This document shows, in pieces, positions 49,410 to 61,258 of a DNA stretch of 64,000 bases (position 1 is the stretch's first letter; each line of letters begins with the position of its first letter). A program made the translations under genes and the position numbers. Source of the DNA: Aminobacter niigataensis (GTDB lineage: Bacteria > Pseudomonadota > Alphaproteobacteria > Rhizobiales > Rhizobiaceae); NCBI RefSeq assembly GCF_014200015.1, contig NZ_JACHOT010000007.1, positions 186,001-250,000 of the forward strand, written 5' to 3'. The notes under the pieces are model-generated. The model saw nothing but the letters and a program-made list of their open reading frames with translations. It had not been told where the DNA came from and searched no databases.

Positions 49410-49835
49410 TCAGGCCTGGCGCTTGGGCCTGAGCCTCACCACGATATCGACATTGGCGATTTCCATGCCTTCCGGAGGCTCCGGCAGGTTGGTGACCGTG
49501 ACCGGGCCCGATTCGATATCGAACACGCGGTTTTCGCCTTCGATGAAGAAGTGGTGGTGGTCGGAGGTGTTGGTGTCGAAATAGGTCTTCGAACCTTCGA
49601 CCGCGAGAATACGCAGCAGCCCGGACTCGGTGAACTGGTGCAGCGCGTTGTAGACGGTCGCCAGCGACACCGGCACGCCGGCGCCCAGCGCCTCTTCGTG
49701 CAGCTCCTCCGCCGAGAGATGGCGGTCGCCCTTTGCGAACAGGAGTTCGGCCAACGCGATGCGCTGCCGCGTGGGCCTCAGCCCCGCGTCGCGGACACGC
49801 GCTTCCACAGCAATACTGGCCTTGCGGGAATCCAC
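49410..49835 (-). CDS. irr: Iron response regulator Irr (Fur family)
   Basis: 141 residues. Fur-like winged helix (GLRPTRQRIALAELLFAKGD; AGVPVSLATVYNALHQFTES) and the HHH motif DHHHFFIEGENRV that binds haem in rhizobial Irr. The N-terminal GCPW haem motif of Bradyrhizobium Irr is absent, as in Rhizobium-type Irr. Irr represses iron-using and activates iron-sparing genes under low iron. It is divergent from fabA across 250 bases. Confidence 0.95.
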   Translation of the reverse strand: MDSRKASIAVEARVRDAGLRPTRQRIALAELLFAKGDRHLSAEELHEEALGAGVPVSLATVYNALHQFTESGLLRILAVEGSKTYFDTNTSDHHHFFIEGENRVFDIESGPVTVTNLPEPPEGMEIANVDIVVRLRPKRQA

Positions 49836-50086
49836 TCGGTTTGCCTCGTCGAAGTTGGCCTTCGCCTCAATAATATCCGCCAGGCGCTCTCAAATCCGAA
49901 TGGAACGCCGGCAAGCTATGCCTGACATATATTCTGTCGTTCAAATGCGATCAATAGCGCGCATTGACCCAGGCGGACGGGCACGTTAATCGCAAACGCC
50001 GGTTTCCGGCTGCAAACAGTCTGTGCTAGTGAGAGCACACAAGAAGGGCGTGGCACCGCCCGAGAACTATTACGGGGAAGGTGTTC

Positions 50087-50608
50087 ATGGCCGATCAGAA
50101 ATCCAGCTACGGCTACGAAGAATTGCTGGCATGTGCCCGCGGCGAGCTGTTCGGACCCGGCAATGCCCAGTTGCCGGCCCCGCCGATGCTGATGTTCGAT
50201 CGCATCACCGAGATCAGCGAGACCGGCGGCGAGTTCGATAAGGGCTTCGTCCGCGCCGAATTCGACATCAAGCCGGACCTTTGGTTCTTCCCCTGCCATT
50301 TCATCGGCAATCCCATCATGCCGGGCTGCCTCGGCCTCGACGCCATGTGGCAGCTGACCGGCTTCTTCCTCGGCTGGCTCGGCGAGTCCGGCAAGGGCAT
50401 GGCGCTCTCCACCGGCGAGGTGAAGTTCAAGGGCATGGTCACGCCTTCGGTGAAGAAAGTCGAATACGGCATCGACTTCAAGCGCGTCATGCGCGGCCGC
50501 CTGGTGCTCGGCATCGCCGATGGCTGGCTGAAGGCTGACGGCGAACCTATCTACAAGGCTACCGACCTGAAGGTCGGGCTCTCGAAGCAGGAAGCCTCGG
50601 CCGTCTGA
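50087..50608 (+). CDS. fabA: 3-hydroxydecanoyl-ACP dehydratase/isomerase
   Basis: 173 residues. Introduces the double bond for unsaturated fatty acids. The hot-dog fold active site shows [20 protein letters not shown] with the catalytic His; the partner Asp is in LGLDAMWQL. Start ATG at 50087 ([10 protein letters not shown]) with AAGG upstream; a GTG and ATG six bases earlier are less likely. First gene of fabA-fabB-fabI. Confidence 0.97.
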   Translation: MADQKSSYGYEELLACARGELFGPGNAQLPAPPMLMFDRITEISETGGEFDKGFVRAEFDIKPDLWFFPCHFIGNPIMPGCLGLDAMWQLTGFFLGWLGESGKGMALSTGEVKFKGMVTPSVKKVEYGIDFKRVMRGRLVLGIADGWLKADGEPIYKATDLKVGLSKQEASAV

Positions 50609-50638
50609 TCGGCCCCATACACTGGACCGGAGATTCTC

Positions 50639-51862
50639 ATGAGACGTGTCGTCGTAACTGGCCTTGGCATCGTATCGTCCATCGGCAACAACGCCTCCGA
50701 GGTTCAGGCTTCGCTGCGTGACGCCAAGTCCGGCATCAGCTTTTCCGAATCCTTTGCCGAACATGGCTTCAAGTGCCAGGTCTGGGGCGCGCCGAATCTC
50801 GACACGACCGAGCTTGTCGACCGTCGCGCCGCGCGCTTCCTGTCGCAGGGCGGCATGTGGAACCATGTCGCCATGAAGCAGGCGATCGCCGACAGCGGTC
50901 TCGAAGAGAACGTCATTTCCGGCAACGAACGCACCGGCATCATCATGGGTTCGGGTGGTCCTTCGACCCGCACCATCGTCGAAGCCGCCGAGATCACTCT
51001 GAAGAACAACAGCCCCAAGCGCATTGGGCCATTCGCCGTGCCGAAGGCGATGTCTTCGACAGCATCGGCAACGCTCGCCACCTGGTTCAAGATCCACGGC
51101 GTCAATTATTCGATCTCGTCGGCATGCTCGACCTCGGCGCATTGCATCGGCAACGCCGCCGAGATGATCCAGTGGGGCAAGCAGGACGTCATGTTCGCCG
51201 GCGGCCACGAGGACCTCGACTGGACCATGTCGAACCTGTTCGACGCCATGGGAGCCATGTCGTCCAAGTACAACGACCGCGCCTCGGTCGCCTCGCGCGC
51301 CTATGACGCCAACCGCGACGGCTTCGTCATCGCCGGCGGCGCGGGCGTGCTGGTGCTCGAGGAGCTCGAACACGCAAAGGCGCGCGGCGCAAGGATCTAT
51401 TGCGAACTGGTCGGCTACGGCGCCACCTCCGATGGCTACGACATGGTCGCGCCGTCGGGCGAAGGCGCCATGCGCTGCATGCGCCAGGCACTGTCGACGG
51501 TGAAGGGTCCGGTCGACTACATCAACACCCATGGTACCTCGACGCCGGTGGGCGATTCGAAGGAAATGGGCGCGATCCGCGAAGTCTTTGCAGACAAGCT
51601 CCCCAACATCACCTCGACCAAGTCGCTGACCGGCCACTCGCTGGGTGCTGCCGGCGTGCAGGAATCGATCTACTCGATCCTGATGATGCAGGGCGGCTTC
51701 ATCGGCGAGAGCGCCCATATCGAAGAGCTGGACCCGGAATTCGAAGGCATGCCGATCGTGCGCAAGCGCATCGACAACGCCAAGATCGACACGGTGCTGT
51801 CCAATTCCTTCGGCTTCGGCGGCACCAACGCCACGCTCGTTTTCCAGCGCCTCTCCGCATAG
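50639..51862 (+). CDS. fabB: Beta-ketoacyl-ACP synthase I
   Basis: 407 residues. Condensing-enzyme triad: Cys in [14 protein letters not shown], His in [13 protein letters not shown], His in [11 protein letters not shown]. Elongates the cis-3-decenoyl product of FabA. It lies 30 bases after fabA and 10 before fabI in one transcript. Confidence 0.97.
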   Translation: MRRVVVTGLGIVSSIGNNASEVQASLRDAKSGISFSESFAEHGFKCQVWGAPNLDTTELVDRRAARFLSQGGMWNHVAMKQAIADSGLEENVISGNERTGIIMGSGGPSTRTIVEAAEITLKNNSPKRIGPFAVPKAMSSTASATLATWFKIHGVNYSISSACSTSAHCIGNAAEMIQWGKQDVMFAGGHEDLDWTMSNLFDAMGAMSSKYNDRASVASRAYDANRDGFVIAGGAGVLVLEELEHAKARGARIYCELVGYGATSDGYDMVAPSGEGAMRCMRQALSTVKGPVDYINTHGTSTPVGDSKEMGAIREVFADKLPNITSTKSLTGHSLGAAGVQESIYSILMMQGGFIGESAHIEELDPEFEGMPIVRKRIDNAKIDTVLSNSFGFGGTNATLVFQRLSA

Positions 51863-51872
51863 GGACACCGAC

Positions 51873-52685
51873 ATGGATGGATTGATGAAGGGCAAGCGCG
51901 GGCTCATCATGGGCGTCGCGAACGACCACTCCATTGCCTGGGGTATCGCGCAGAAGCTCGCCCAGCACGGCGCCGAGCTTGCCTTCACCTATCAGGGCGA
52001 GGCCTTTGGCCGCCGCGTCAAGCCGCTGGCCGAGAAGGTCGGCGCGGAGATCCTGGTGCCCTGCGATGTCGAGGACAGCGCCTCGGTGGCTGCCGCCTTC
52101 GACACGCTCAGGGAAAAGTGGGGCGGCATCGACTTCCTGGTCCACGCCATCGGCTTCTCCGACAAGAACGAGCTCAAGGGTCTCTACGCCGACACCACGC
52201 GCGAAAATTTCGTGCGCACCATGGTGATCTCGTGCTTTTCGTTCACCGAAGTCGCCAAGCACGCTGCGGCCCTGATGAACGACGGCGGCTCGATGATCAC
52301 CCTGACCTATGCCGGGTCGGTGCGCGTCATGCCCAACTATAACGTCATGGGCGTCGCCAAGGCAGGCCTCGAGGCCAGTGTCCGGTATCTTGCCAACGAC
52401 TACGGCCCGCGCGGCATCCGCATCAACGGCATCTCGGCCGGCCCGGTGCGCACGCTGGCAGGTGCTGGCATCTCGGATGCCCGCCACATGTTCTCCTACC
52501 AGCAGCGCAACTCGCCGCTGCGGCGTACCGTGACCCTCGACGAGGTTGGCGGTTCGGCGCTGTATCTGCTGTCGGACCTGTCGTCGGGCGTCACCGGCGA
52601 GATCCATTACGTTGATTCGGGCTATCACATCGTCTCGATGCCGACGCTCGACGAGCTCAAGCAGATGGACGGTGGCCGCGAGTAG
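51873..52685 (+). CDS. fabI: Enoyl-ACP reductase (NADH), FabI type
   Basis: 270 residues. Short-chain-dehydrogenase-like fold with the FabI NAD site GVANDHSIAWGIAQ and catalytic Tyr-x6-Lys (YNVMGVAK). Last step of each elongation cycle. A second ATG four codons in (MKGKRGLIMG) could be the start. Confidence 0.96.
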   Translation: MDGLMKGKRGLIMGVANDHSIAWGIAQKLAQHGAELAFTYQGEAFGRRVKPLAEKVGAEILVPCDVEDSASVAAAFDTLREKWGGIDFLVHAIGFSDKNELKGLYADTTRENFVRTMVISCFSFTEVAKHAAALMNDGGSMITLTYAGSVRVMPNYNVMGVAKAGLEASVRYLANDYGPRGIRINGISAGPVRTLAGAGISDARHMFSYQQRNSPLRRTVTLDEVGGSALYLLSDLSSGVTGEIHYVDSGYHIVSMPTLDELKQMDGGRE

Positions 52686-52876
52686 TATCCGGAAATCGGA
52701 TTCGATTTCCGGCAAATCCCATGTACCTATTCATGCTTTTGCAGCGTCTTTTGCGCTTATGGGAAGACTTGCGGCGGGGTGAAAATTCTTGCCCAAATTA
52801 AAATTGTAGACAATCGCCGCAAGCGATCTTAACGAGCGAATCGGTAGTGATGCCACGCAAGTTAGGAAAGTCACGC

Positions 52877-54415
52877 ATGCCTGCCGTCAGGAATCCCCGT
52901 CGAAGCCCGCTGTTTCGGCTCGTCACCATCGCCAGTTCGGGGTTGGGCAGTTTCACATTGGGCATGTGGGGGCTGAAGTTCGCCCTTGGCGACAACATCG
53001 GCGGCATGCCCACGGAAGTTGCCAGCGCGGTCATCGCCGCGCTTTGCGCGCTCGCTGCGTCGATTGCAGCCATGTCGTTCTTCGCCGGCATCGACGAATC
53101 GGCCGATTACGTCTTCAACGAGACCCATTTCGACAAGCTGACCGGGCTTCTGGCCCGTACCGCAATGGTCGGCAAGATCGCCGAGGCGGCGTCGGCCACG
53201 GCACGAACCGGCAAGCCGGTGTTCCTCATCGATATCGACATCGACCGCTTCAAGCAGATCAACGATGCCATCGGCTACAGCAACGGTGACGCGCTGATCC
53301 GTGCCTTCACCGCAAGGCTCAAGGCGGCGCTGCCGCGCGACGTGGTCGTCGGCCGCATCGGCGCCGGCGAATTCGCCATCCTCTATCCCGACCAGGCCTT
53401 GCACGGGTCGCTCGAAGCGCTCATCGACCGCGTCATCCACGATCTCATGCGGCCTTACCCGCTGGCATCGCATCTCCAGTCGGTCAACGTGTCCGTCGGC
53501 GTCGTCGCCATGCCCAAGGACGGCTACGATCCGGTGACGCTGCTGCGCCGCTCCAACCTGGCGCTGCAGAACGCGCGGGCCAGCGGCATCGGCGCCTGGA
53601 CCGTTTTCCAGCCCGAGATGGGCCGCGTCGCAGATCACCGCCAGTGGGTCGAGTCGGAACTGCATGTCGCCTTCGAGCGCGGCGACTTCGACCTTCACTA
53701 CCAGCCGCAGCTCGACCTGCCGACCGGCCGCGTCGTCGGCTACGAGGCGTTGATCCGCTGGAACCACCCCGAGCGCGGCATGATCGCGCCCAACGAGTTC
53801 ATCTCGGTCGCCGAAGAAACCGGCATGATCGCCCCGATCGGCGAATGGGTGCTGCGCAAGGCCTGCACCGATGCGCGCCTGCTGCCGGAAGACTGCTTCG
53901 TGGCGGTCAACATTTCGCCGGTCCAGTTCATGACCCGCGACTTCGTCGGCATCGTCGAGAAGATCATCAAGGAAACCGGCATCGCGCCCAAGCGGCTCGA
54001 ACTGGAGCTGACCGAATCGGCGATGATGCAGGACCGCGACCGCGCCGCCCTGATCTTGAAGCAGCTGACGGCGATGGGCATTTCGGTGGCCGTCGACGAT
54101 TTCGGCACCGGCTACTCTAACCTCGCCTACCTGATCGACTTCTCGTTCCACAAGCTCAAGATCGACCGTTCCTTCGTCAGCCGCATGGAAACCGACAGCA
54201 ATTCCGGCGCCGTGGTCTCGACCATCGTCGGCCTGTCCAGGGCGCTCGGCGTGCGCACCATTGCCGAGGGCGTCGAGACGGAAAACCAGGCCACCCTGCT
54301 CAGGGCGGCTGGCTGCCAGGTGGTGCAGGGCTATTTCTTCGGACGGCCGGCGCCGCTGGTCATTGGTGACGCAGGGCTTGTCGTTCCCGCTGACCGCCCC
54401 ACCAGCCTGCACTGA
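52877..54415 (+). CDS. Membrane-bound GGDEF-EAL protein with degenerate GGDEF
   Basis: About 512 residues. Two N-terminal membrane helices, then a GGDEF-like domain where the signature reads RIGAGEF, so diguanylate cyclase activity is unlikely. The EAL domain keeps key residues: GYEALIRW, VNISPVQF, LELTES, VDDFGTGYSNL, KIDRSFV, AEGVETE. It is thus predicted to hydrolyse c-di-GMP, possibly with GTP sensed by the GGDEF half. ATG at 52877 has AGGAAAG upstream and is preferred over the ATG at 52850. Confidence 0.92.
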   Translation: MPAVRNPRRSPLFRLVTIASSGLGSFTLGMWGLKFALGDNIGGMPTEVASAVIAALCALAASIAAMSFFAGIDESADYVFNETHFDKLTGLLARTAMVGKIAEAASATARTGKPVFLIDIDIDRFKQINDAIGYSNGDALIRAFTARLKAALPRDVVVGRIGAGEFAILYPDQALHGSLEALIDRVIHDLMRPYPLASHLQSVNVSVGVVAMPKDGYDPVTLLRRSNLALQNARASGIGAWTVFQPEMGRVADHRQWVESELHVAFERGDFDLHYQPQLDLPTGRVVGYEALIRWNHPERGMIAPNEFISVAEETGMIAPIGEWVLRKACTDARLLPEDCFVAVNISPVQFMTRDFVGIVEKIIKETGIAPKRLELELTESAMMQDRDRAALILKQLTAMGISVAVDDFGTGYSNLAYLIDFSFHKLKIDRSFVSRMETDSNSGAVVSTIVGLSRALGVRTIAEGVETENQATLLRAAGCQVVQGYFFGRPAPLVIGDAGLVVPADRPTSLH

Positions 54416-54425
54416 AAACGTACGC

Positions 54426-55439
54426 TCAGCGCTTGGCGGAATAGACCCTGAAGGCGCTGTCGACGGCTATTTCCTGAACCGATGAGAATGTTGCCGCCAG
54501 CACGGGCTGGTAGGGCAGATGGCGGTTGGCCACCATGAACAGCCTGCCGCCCGGCTTGAGCGCGGCAGATGCCGCCTTGATCATGCGCTGGCCGATCTCC
54601 GGATCGGCATCGCGATCCTGATGGAACGGCGGGTTCATCACCACCAAATCGTAGCGCCGCTCGACCGGTTCCTTGGCGAGATCCTGCCAGTGGAACGCGG
54701 GCTGGACAGGGGTATTGGGCACGTTGGCCTTGGCCGCCTCCAGCGCGTCGAAGTCGGCCTCGAACAAGTCGAGCGCCTTGAGTTCCTTGGCGCGCGCGGC
54801 CACCTCGGCGGCGACATAACCCCAGCCGGCGCAGAAGTCGGCGACCTTGCCCTTGATGTCGGACGGCAGGTTGTCGGCCAGAAGGCGCGAGCCGGCGTCG
54901 ACGCGTTCGAACGAGAACATGCCGGGCGCGGTGCGGAAGCGGTCCTCGACCAGTTGCTCGGGATTGTCAGCGCGCAAGGTGGCAGCGGCAGCGTCCGCCT
55001 GCGCGGTGCGCCGAAACCATAATGCGGTGCCGTGATACTTGGGCAGATGGTCCTCGATCTCGACCATCGAGCCAAGCCGCTTGCGCAGGCTGGCAATGCC
55101 GTCGTCCTTGCCGCCGGCAACAACGATCAGGCCGCCGGCCGCCACGCGCTCGATCGCCTCGGCAATTCGCAATTCGTTGAGGCCGCGATGCCTGCCAGCG
55201 AGCACGAGAGCGGTGTCGAAGCCGTCTTCCTCGGCGCGGGCCGTCACATCATGTCCCGCGGCCGCCAAGGCCAGCACGTGGGGTCGAAAGCCCTGAACCA
55301 GGGAAAGCTTTGCGTCGAAGCCCTGCGGCGTCCTGAAGCCCGGCTCGGCGCCGATGAACAGCACGCGCGCGCCCTGCCCCGGCATCGCCAGGACGTCGGC
55401 CTCGAAGGGATAGAACAGGGTTTTCAGGGCATCGCGCAT
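54426..55439 (-). CDS. RsmC-like class I methyltransferase (16S rRNA G1207-type)
   Basis: 337 residues with the two-domain layout of RsmC: an inactive N-terminal copy (VLFIGAEPGFRTPQGF) and a C-terminal SAM domain with VADFCAGWGYVAAEVAAR and the N2-guanine motif VMNPPFHQD. Convergent with the GGDEF-EAL gene 10 bases away. rRNA target is inferred from the family. Confidence 0.88.
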   Translation of the reverse strand: MRDALKTLFYPFEADVLAMPGQGARVLFIGAEPGFRTPQGFDAKLSLVQGFRPHVLALAAAGHDVTARAEEDGFDTALVLAGRHRGLNELRIAEAIERVAAGGLIVVAGGKDDGIASLRKRLGSMVEIEDHLPKYHGTALWFRRTAQADAAAATLRADNPEQLVEDRFRTAPGMFSFERVDAGSRLLADNLPSDIKGKVADFCAGWGYVAAEVAARAKELKALDLFEADFDALEAAKANVPNTPVQPAFHWQDLAKEPVERRYDLVVMNPPFHQDRDADPEIGQRMIKAASAALKPGGRLFMVANRHLPYQPVLAATFSSVQEIAVDSAFRVYSAKR

Positions 55440-55454
55440 TCTGGCATCCTAGTC

Positions 55455-55613
55455 GTGCGTCCTGCGAGGCTCGCCCTCGGCAAGCACCTCAGGATGAGGG
55501 TTGGTGGCGCCACCAACCGGAGATGTTGTGGCTTGATGGAACCTGTCATGCTGCCACCGAGCCGCTACCTACCTCATCCTGAGGTGTGAGCGAAGCGAGC
55601 CTCGAAAGACGCA
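55455..55613. repeat. Palindromic intergenic repeat (GTGCGTC family), ~159 bases
   Basis: Outer arms GTGCGTCCTGCGAGGCTCGC (from 55455) and its inverted, slightly diverged copy ending at 55613 each run inwards to CACCTCAGGATGAGG. The palindrome TTGGTGGCGCCACCAA lies at 55501-55516. The outer arm matches the small hairpin at 47602-47628. Confidence 0.8.
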
Positions 55614-55616
55614 CAA

Positions 55617-55651
55617 CAAACGAAAACGGGCGCGACCTTACGGCGCGCCCG
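55617..55651 (-). terminator. Probable pnp terminator
   Basis: On the minus strand CGGGCGCG and CGCGCCCG form an 8-base stem followed by TTTTCGTTTG, about 30 bases after the pnp stop. Two-and-a-half tandem copies of GGCTATCA (about 55664-55687) lie between. Confidence 0.75.
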
Positions 55652-55682
55652 CTTCTTATCAACTTATCAGGCTATCAGGCTA

Positions 55683-57830
<2,148 letters not shown>

Positions 57831-58156
57831 ATCTTGTCCTTCGTAGCGGGAGTGGCAACGCCGCTCGGCGGCGCGCCCATTCCCTGGCTTGTTAGGCACG
57901 GGATCCGGGAAAACCACAGGGCCTTCCTGATCATGTGCCTGGCTTCAGTTTGGCCAGCCACGGGCAAGACAACAAGAAGCTCGGTGGTGGATGTTGGCCG
58001 CGAAGGCGGCCGACCGAACGTCCTGCAATCCTGCCCCATGACCGTCCATGGGCGGTTCGGGCGCTTCCCTTTGGCGCTCCGGAACCTTTTCGACGCGACC
58101 GCACCCTGTGGCAGGATCGGGCCGAGGGACCATCCGGTTGATGGCCCTGAATGCGC

Positions 58157-58191
58157 GACCGGCGGGCTCCCACAAGGAGAGCCCGCCGGTC
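58157..58191 (-). promoter_or_regulatory. Long stem-loop between rpsO and pnp
   Basis: GACCGGCGGGCTC and GAGCCCGCCGGTC pair perfectly over 13 bases with a 9-base loop, just after the rpsO stop. No T-run follows, so it may serve as an RNase III cleavage or attenuation site, as at the E. coli rpsO-pnp junction (role by analogy). The rest of the 367-base gap (57831-58156) shows nothing further. Confidence 0.65.
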
Positions 58192-58197
58192 AATTCG

Positions 58198-58467
58198 TCA
58201 GCGGCGCAGACCGAGCTTCTCGATCAGCGTCTGATAGCGTGCGTCGTCCTTGCGCTTGAGGTAATCAAGCAGGCTGCGACGCTGGGAGACGAGCGCCAGA
58301 AGACCACGACGGGAGTGGTTGTCCTTCTTGTGGTCCTTGAAGTGCTCGGTCAGGTTCTTGATGCGCTCGGAGAGGATGGCAACCTGGACTTCCGGAGAAC
58401 CGGTGTCGCCCTTGACGGTTGCGAATTCGCCCATGAGTTCCGACTTGCGCTCGGCAGTGATCGACAT
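58198..58467 (-). CDS. rpsO: 30S ribosomal protein S15
   Basis: 89 residues: [20 protein letters not shown], then [20 protein letters not shown] and [20 protein letters not shown], the S15 signature. ATG at 58467; upstream in-frame residues are not S15-like. Binds 16S rRNA early in assembly and usually represses its own mRNA. Confidence 0.98.
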   Translation of the reverse strand: MSITAERKSELMGEFATVKGDTGSPEVQVAILSERIKNLTEHFKDHKKDNHSRRGLLALVSQRRSLLDYLKRKDDARYQTLIEKLGLRR

Positions 58468-58629
58468 CGTGTTTTTCCTTTCGATCTGGAGGAAACGGGA
58501 CGCCCACGGCCGGGATGTCGTCCAGCTGGGGCCGATGAACAAAGCGGCAAAAGACGCGATGTTGCGGCGCATATAGTGGAATTTGGCGGCAAATGCCAGC
58601 TATTTCGCAAGCCGGCTCCGGGCCGGGGT

Positions 58630-59724
58630 TCAGAGCCATTTCCGCCAGCGGAAAAACAACACCAGCGAGATCGCGACCAGGGCCATGAAGCCGAGGGCCA
58701 CGGGATAGCCATAAGGCCACAACAGCTCGGGCATGTTCCAGGGCGATATGGTGGGGTCGAAATTCATTCCCCAGATGCCGGCGAGAAAGGTCAGCGGGAT
58801 GAAGATCGCCGAGACGATCGTCAGCACGCCGATAATCTCGTTGGTGCGCGATTGCGACAGCGACAACTGCATTTCGATAAGGCCGATCATCGTTTCGCGC
58901 TGGGATTCGACTGTCTCGGCCAACCTGATCGAGTGGTCGAGCGTGTCGTTGAAATAGACCTTTGTCTCGGCCGAGATAAAGGCGGCGTCGGAGCGGATGA
59001 GGGTCGTCAGGGCATCGCGCAGCGGCCAAAGCGTGCGCTTGAGCAGATTGGTCGCCCGACGCAGGCCGTGCAACTGGCTGATGTGCTGCTTCCTGGGGGC
59101 GGCCAGCAGTTCGTCCTCGATCGCATCCACCTTGTCGCCGGTGGCATCGACGATCGGGAAGTAGCTGTCGACGACGGCGTCGATCAGGGCATAGGCGAGA
59201 TAGTCGGCCTTACGATGGCGCAGCCGGCTCGGGTTCGAGATGCGGATGCGCTGGCGCACCGGTTCGAACGGATCGCCCTCACGCTCCTGGAAGGTGACGA
59301 CGAAGTTCTCGCCGAAGAAGAATGAAATCTGCTCGTAGCGGCCGCTCTTGGCATCGTCGATCATGCTGAGCACGAAGAAGGCATGGTCGTCGAAGAAGTC
59401 GGCCTTCGGGCGCTGGCCGGTGTTGACCACATCCTCGAGCGCCAGCGTGTGCAGGCTGAAGATGTTTCCGATTTCCTCGATCAGCGCGATGTCGGCGAGA
59501 CCGACGCAGTCGAGCCAGATCAGCGGCCATTTCTCGCAAGCGGCCGCGACATCGTCCAGACTGGCGTTGTTAATGAATTCGCACGCGTCGGGCGAAATCA
59601 GCGTCAGGTTGAGCGCCGATTGCCGTGCGGACGGATCGGCAATCAACGTGCCAGGCGAGGCCCCTACAGGGGCCCGCCGCACGTGTCGTGATGGACGTAC
59701 TGCTATCGTCTCAGCCCCTGCCAT
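58630..59724 (-). CDS. CorA-family divalent cation transporter
   Basis: 364 residues. A large cytoplasmic N-terminal domain with long helices is followed by two C-terminal membrane helices (IGVLTIVSAIFIPLTFLAGI, then a final hydrophobic stretch ending RWRKWL) and the selectivity motif GMNF between them. Moves Mg2+ or Co2+ inward. It sits between truB and rpsO in an otherwise conserved translation cluster. ATG at 59724 has GGAA upstream; ATG at 59784 is the alternative. Confidence 0.93.
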   Translation of the reverse strand: MAGAETIAVRPSRHVRRAPVGASPGTLIADPSARQSALNLTLISPDACEFINNASLDDVAAACEKWPLIWLDCVGLADIALIEEIGNIFSLHTLALEDVVNTGQRPKADFFDDHAFFVLSMIDDAKSGRYEQISFFFGENFVVTFQEREGDPFEPVRQRIRISNPSRLRHRKADYLAYALIDAVVDSYFPIVDATGDKVDAIEDELLAAPRKQHISQLHGLRRATNLLKRTLWPLRDALTTLIRSDAAFISAETKVYFNDTLDHSIRLAETVESQRETMIGLIEMQLSLSQSRTNEIIGVLTIVSAIFIPLTFLAGIWGMNFDPTISPWNMPELLWPYGYPVALGFMALVAISLVLFFRWRKWL

Positions 59725-59787
59725 TCGCGTTCCGCCCGCGGAATCACCTGGGACGATCCAAGCGGAAACGGCAGCCGCGTACAAGTG

Positions 59788-60735
59788 TCAGGCGGTGAAG
59801 ACGCGCTTGGGCTTGAACATGCCCTGCTCGATGGCGCCGATGGCGACCAGCTTGCCACGCGCGGTGGCGCAGGCCTCCTCGGCCTCCACGGGCGCGTCGC
59901 GGCCGCGCACGATGACCGGGTTGCCAAGCCTGATCTTGTTGGCAGCCTCGTCGGTCACGGCGACCTGCGGCAGGCAATCGAGCGCTGCGGCGGTGTCGAC
60001 GACGAACTCGTCAATAGCGGTGAAATCCCAGCTCCCCTCTTCGCCGTCCGGCTGGCCGGCGGCGCGAGCAGCTTCGAGTTCAGCGATGGTGACGAAGTCT
60101 TCGGCAGTGAACGGATCGACCTCGGTGCGGCGAAGCTCGGAGATATGGCCGAAGCAGCCGAGATCGCGGCCCATGTCGCGCGCGAGCGACCGGACATAGG
60201 TGCCCTTGCCGCAATCGATCTCGAAAACGGTGCGATCAGCACTGTTTTCGATGATCTCGAGGCGGCCGATCTCGACCTCGCGGGCCGGAATGTCGACCGT
60301 CTCGCCCTCGCGGGCAAGGTCATAGGCGCGCTCGCCGGCAATCTTGATCGCCGAAAACTGCGGCGGCGTCTGCATGATGACGCCGGTGTAGTTCGGCATG
60401 ATGGCACGGATTTCGTCCTCGGAAGGACGCTTGTCGGAGCTCTTGGTCACCGGGCCTTCGAGGTCGTCCGTGGAACGCTCCTCGCCCCAGGAGACGGTAA
60501 AGCGGTAAACCTTGGCGCCGTCCATGACGTAAGGCACCGTCTTGGTCGCCTCGCCAAGCGCGATCGGCAGCATGCCGGAGGCCAGCGGGTCGAGGGTTCC
60601 GGCGTGACCGGCCTTTTCGGCATTGAACAGCCACTTGATCTTGGAGACAGCCTCGGTCGAGCCCATGCCCACGGGCTTGTCCAGCACCAGCCAGCCGGAG
60701 ACGGGCCGGCCTTTCTTCTTGCCGCGACGCGACAT
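59788..60735 (-). CDS. truB: tRNA pseudouridine-55 synthase
   Basis: 315 residues. The catalytic Asp is in [37 protein letters not shown] and the C-terminal region [14 protein letters not shown] also fit TruB. ATG at 60735 ([15 protein letters not shown]) starts one base after the rbfA stop, so the two are coupled. Confidence 0.97.
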   Translation of the reverse strand: MSRRGKKKGRPVSGWLVLDKPVGMGSTEAVSKIKWLFNAEKAGHAGTLDPLASGMLPIALGEATKTVPYVMDGAKVYRFTVSWGEERSTDDLEGPVTKSSDKRPSEDEIRAIMPNYTGVIMQTPPQFSAIKIAGERAYDLAREGETVDIPAREVEIGRLEIIENSADRTVFEIDCGKGTYVRSLARDMGRDLGCFGHISELRRTEVDPFTAEDFVTIAELEAARAAGQPDGEEGSWDFTAIDEFVVDTAAALDCLPQVAVTDEAANKIRLGNPVIVRGRDAPVEAEEACATARGKLVAIGAIEQGMFKPKRVFTA

Positions 60736-60736
60736 G

Positions 60737-61144
60737 TCAGTCTTCCTTGTCTTCTTCGCCGTCGAGGTCACGCGCCACTTCGGGCGAGCGCAGCAGATCG
60801 TTGATCTTGGCGAAATTGTCGTAACTGGTGTCCAGCCGGAAACGGAATTCCGGCATGTATTTCATCTGCCGCAAGGCAAAGGAAACGCGGCCACGGATGA
60901 ACTTGGCGTATTTGTTGAGCGCCTCGATGACCGTATCGGGATCCTTGGCGCCAATCGGCGACACGAAGGCGGTGGCGATCTTGAGGTCTGGCGACATGCG
61001 CACCTCGGTGATCGAAATGACAGTCGTTTCAATCACCGGATCGATGATCTCTCCGCGCGGGAGCATTTCGGAAAGCGCATGGCGCACCTGTTCGCCGACG
61101 CGAAGCTGGCGCTGTGACGGGCCTGAACTCTGAAAACGCGACAT
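60737..61144 (-). CDS. rbfA: 30S ribosome-binding factor RbfA
   Basis: 135 residues. Cold-shock and 16S processing factor with the KH-like fold: [35 protein letters not shown] and [21 protein letters not shown] at 61144 ([10 protein letters not shown]) is the start; residues upstream look non-coding. infB lies 114 bases upstream. Confidence 0.96.
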   Translation of the reverse strand: MSRFQSSGPSQRQLRVGEQVRHALSEMLPRGEIIDPVIETTVISITEVRMSPDLKIATAFVSPIGAKDPDTVIEALNKYAKFIRGRVSFALRQMKYMPEFRFRLDTSYDNFAKINDLLRSPEVARDLDGEEDKED

Positions 61145-61258
61145 GGTCCTGAAAATCCATATGTCGCAGGAGGCGGAATGGGACCGCGCTTCCTGCTGCA
61201 CGAAAACGGACGGCGGCCGACCGGCCACCGTCCAAACGATGAGACAAATGCCAGAGGC

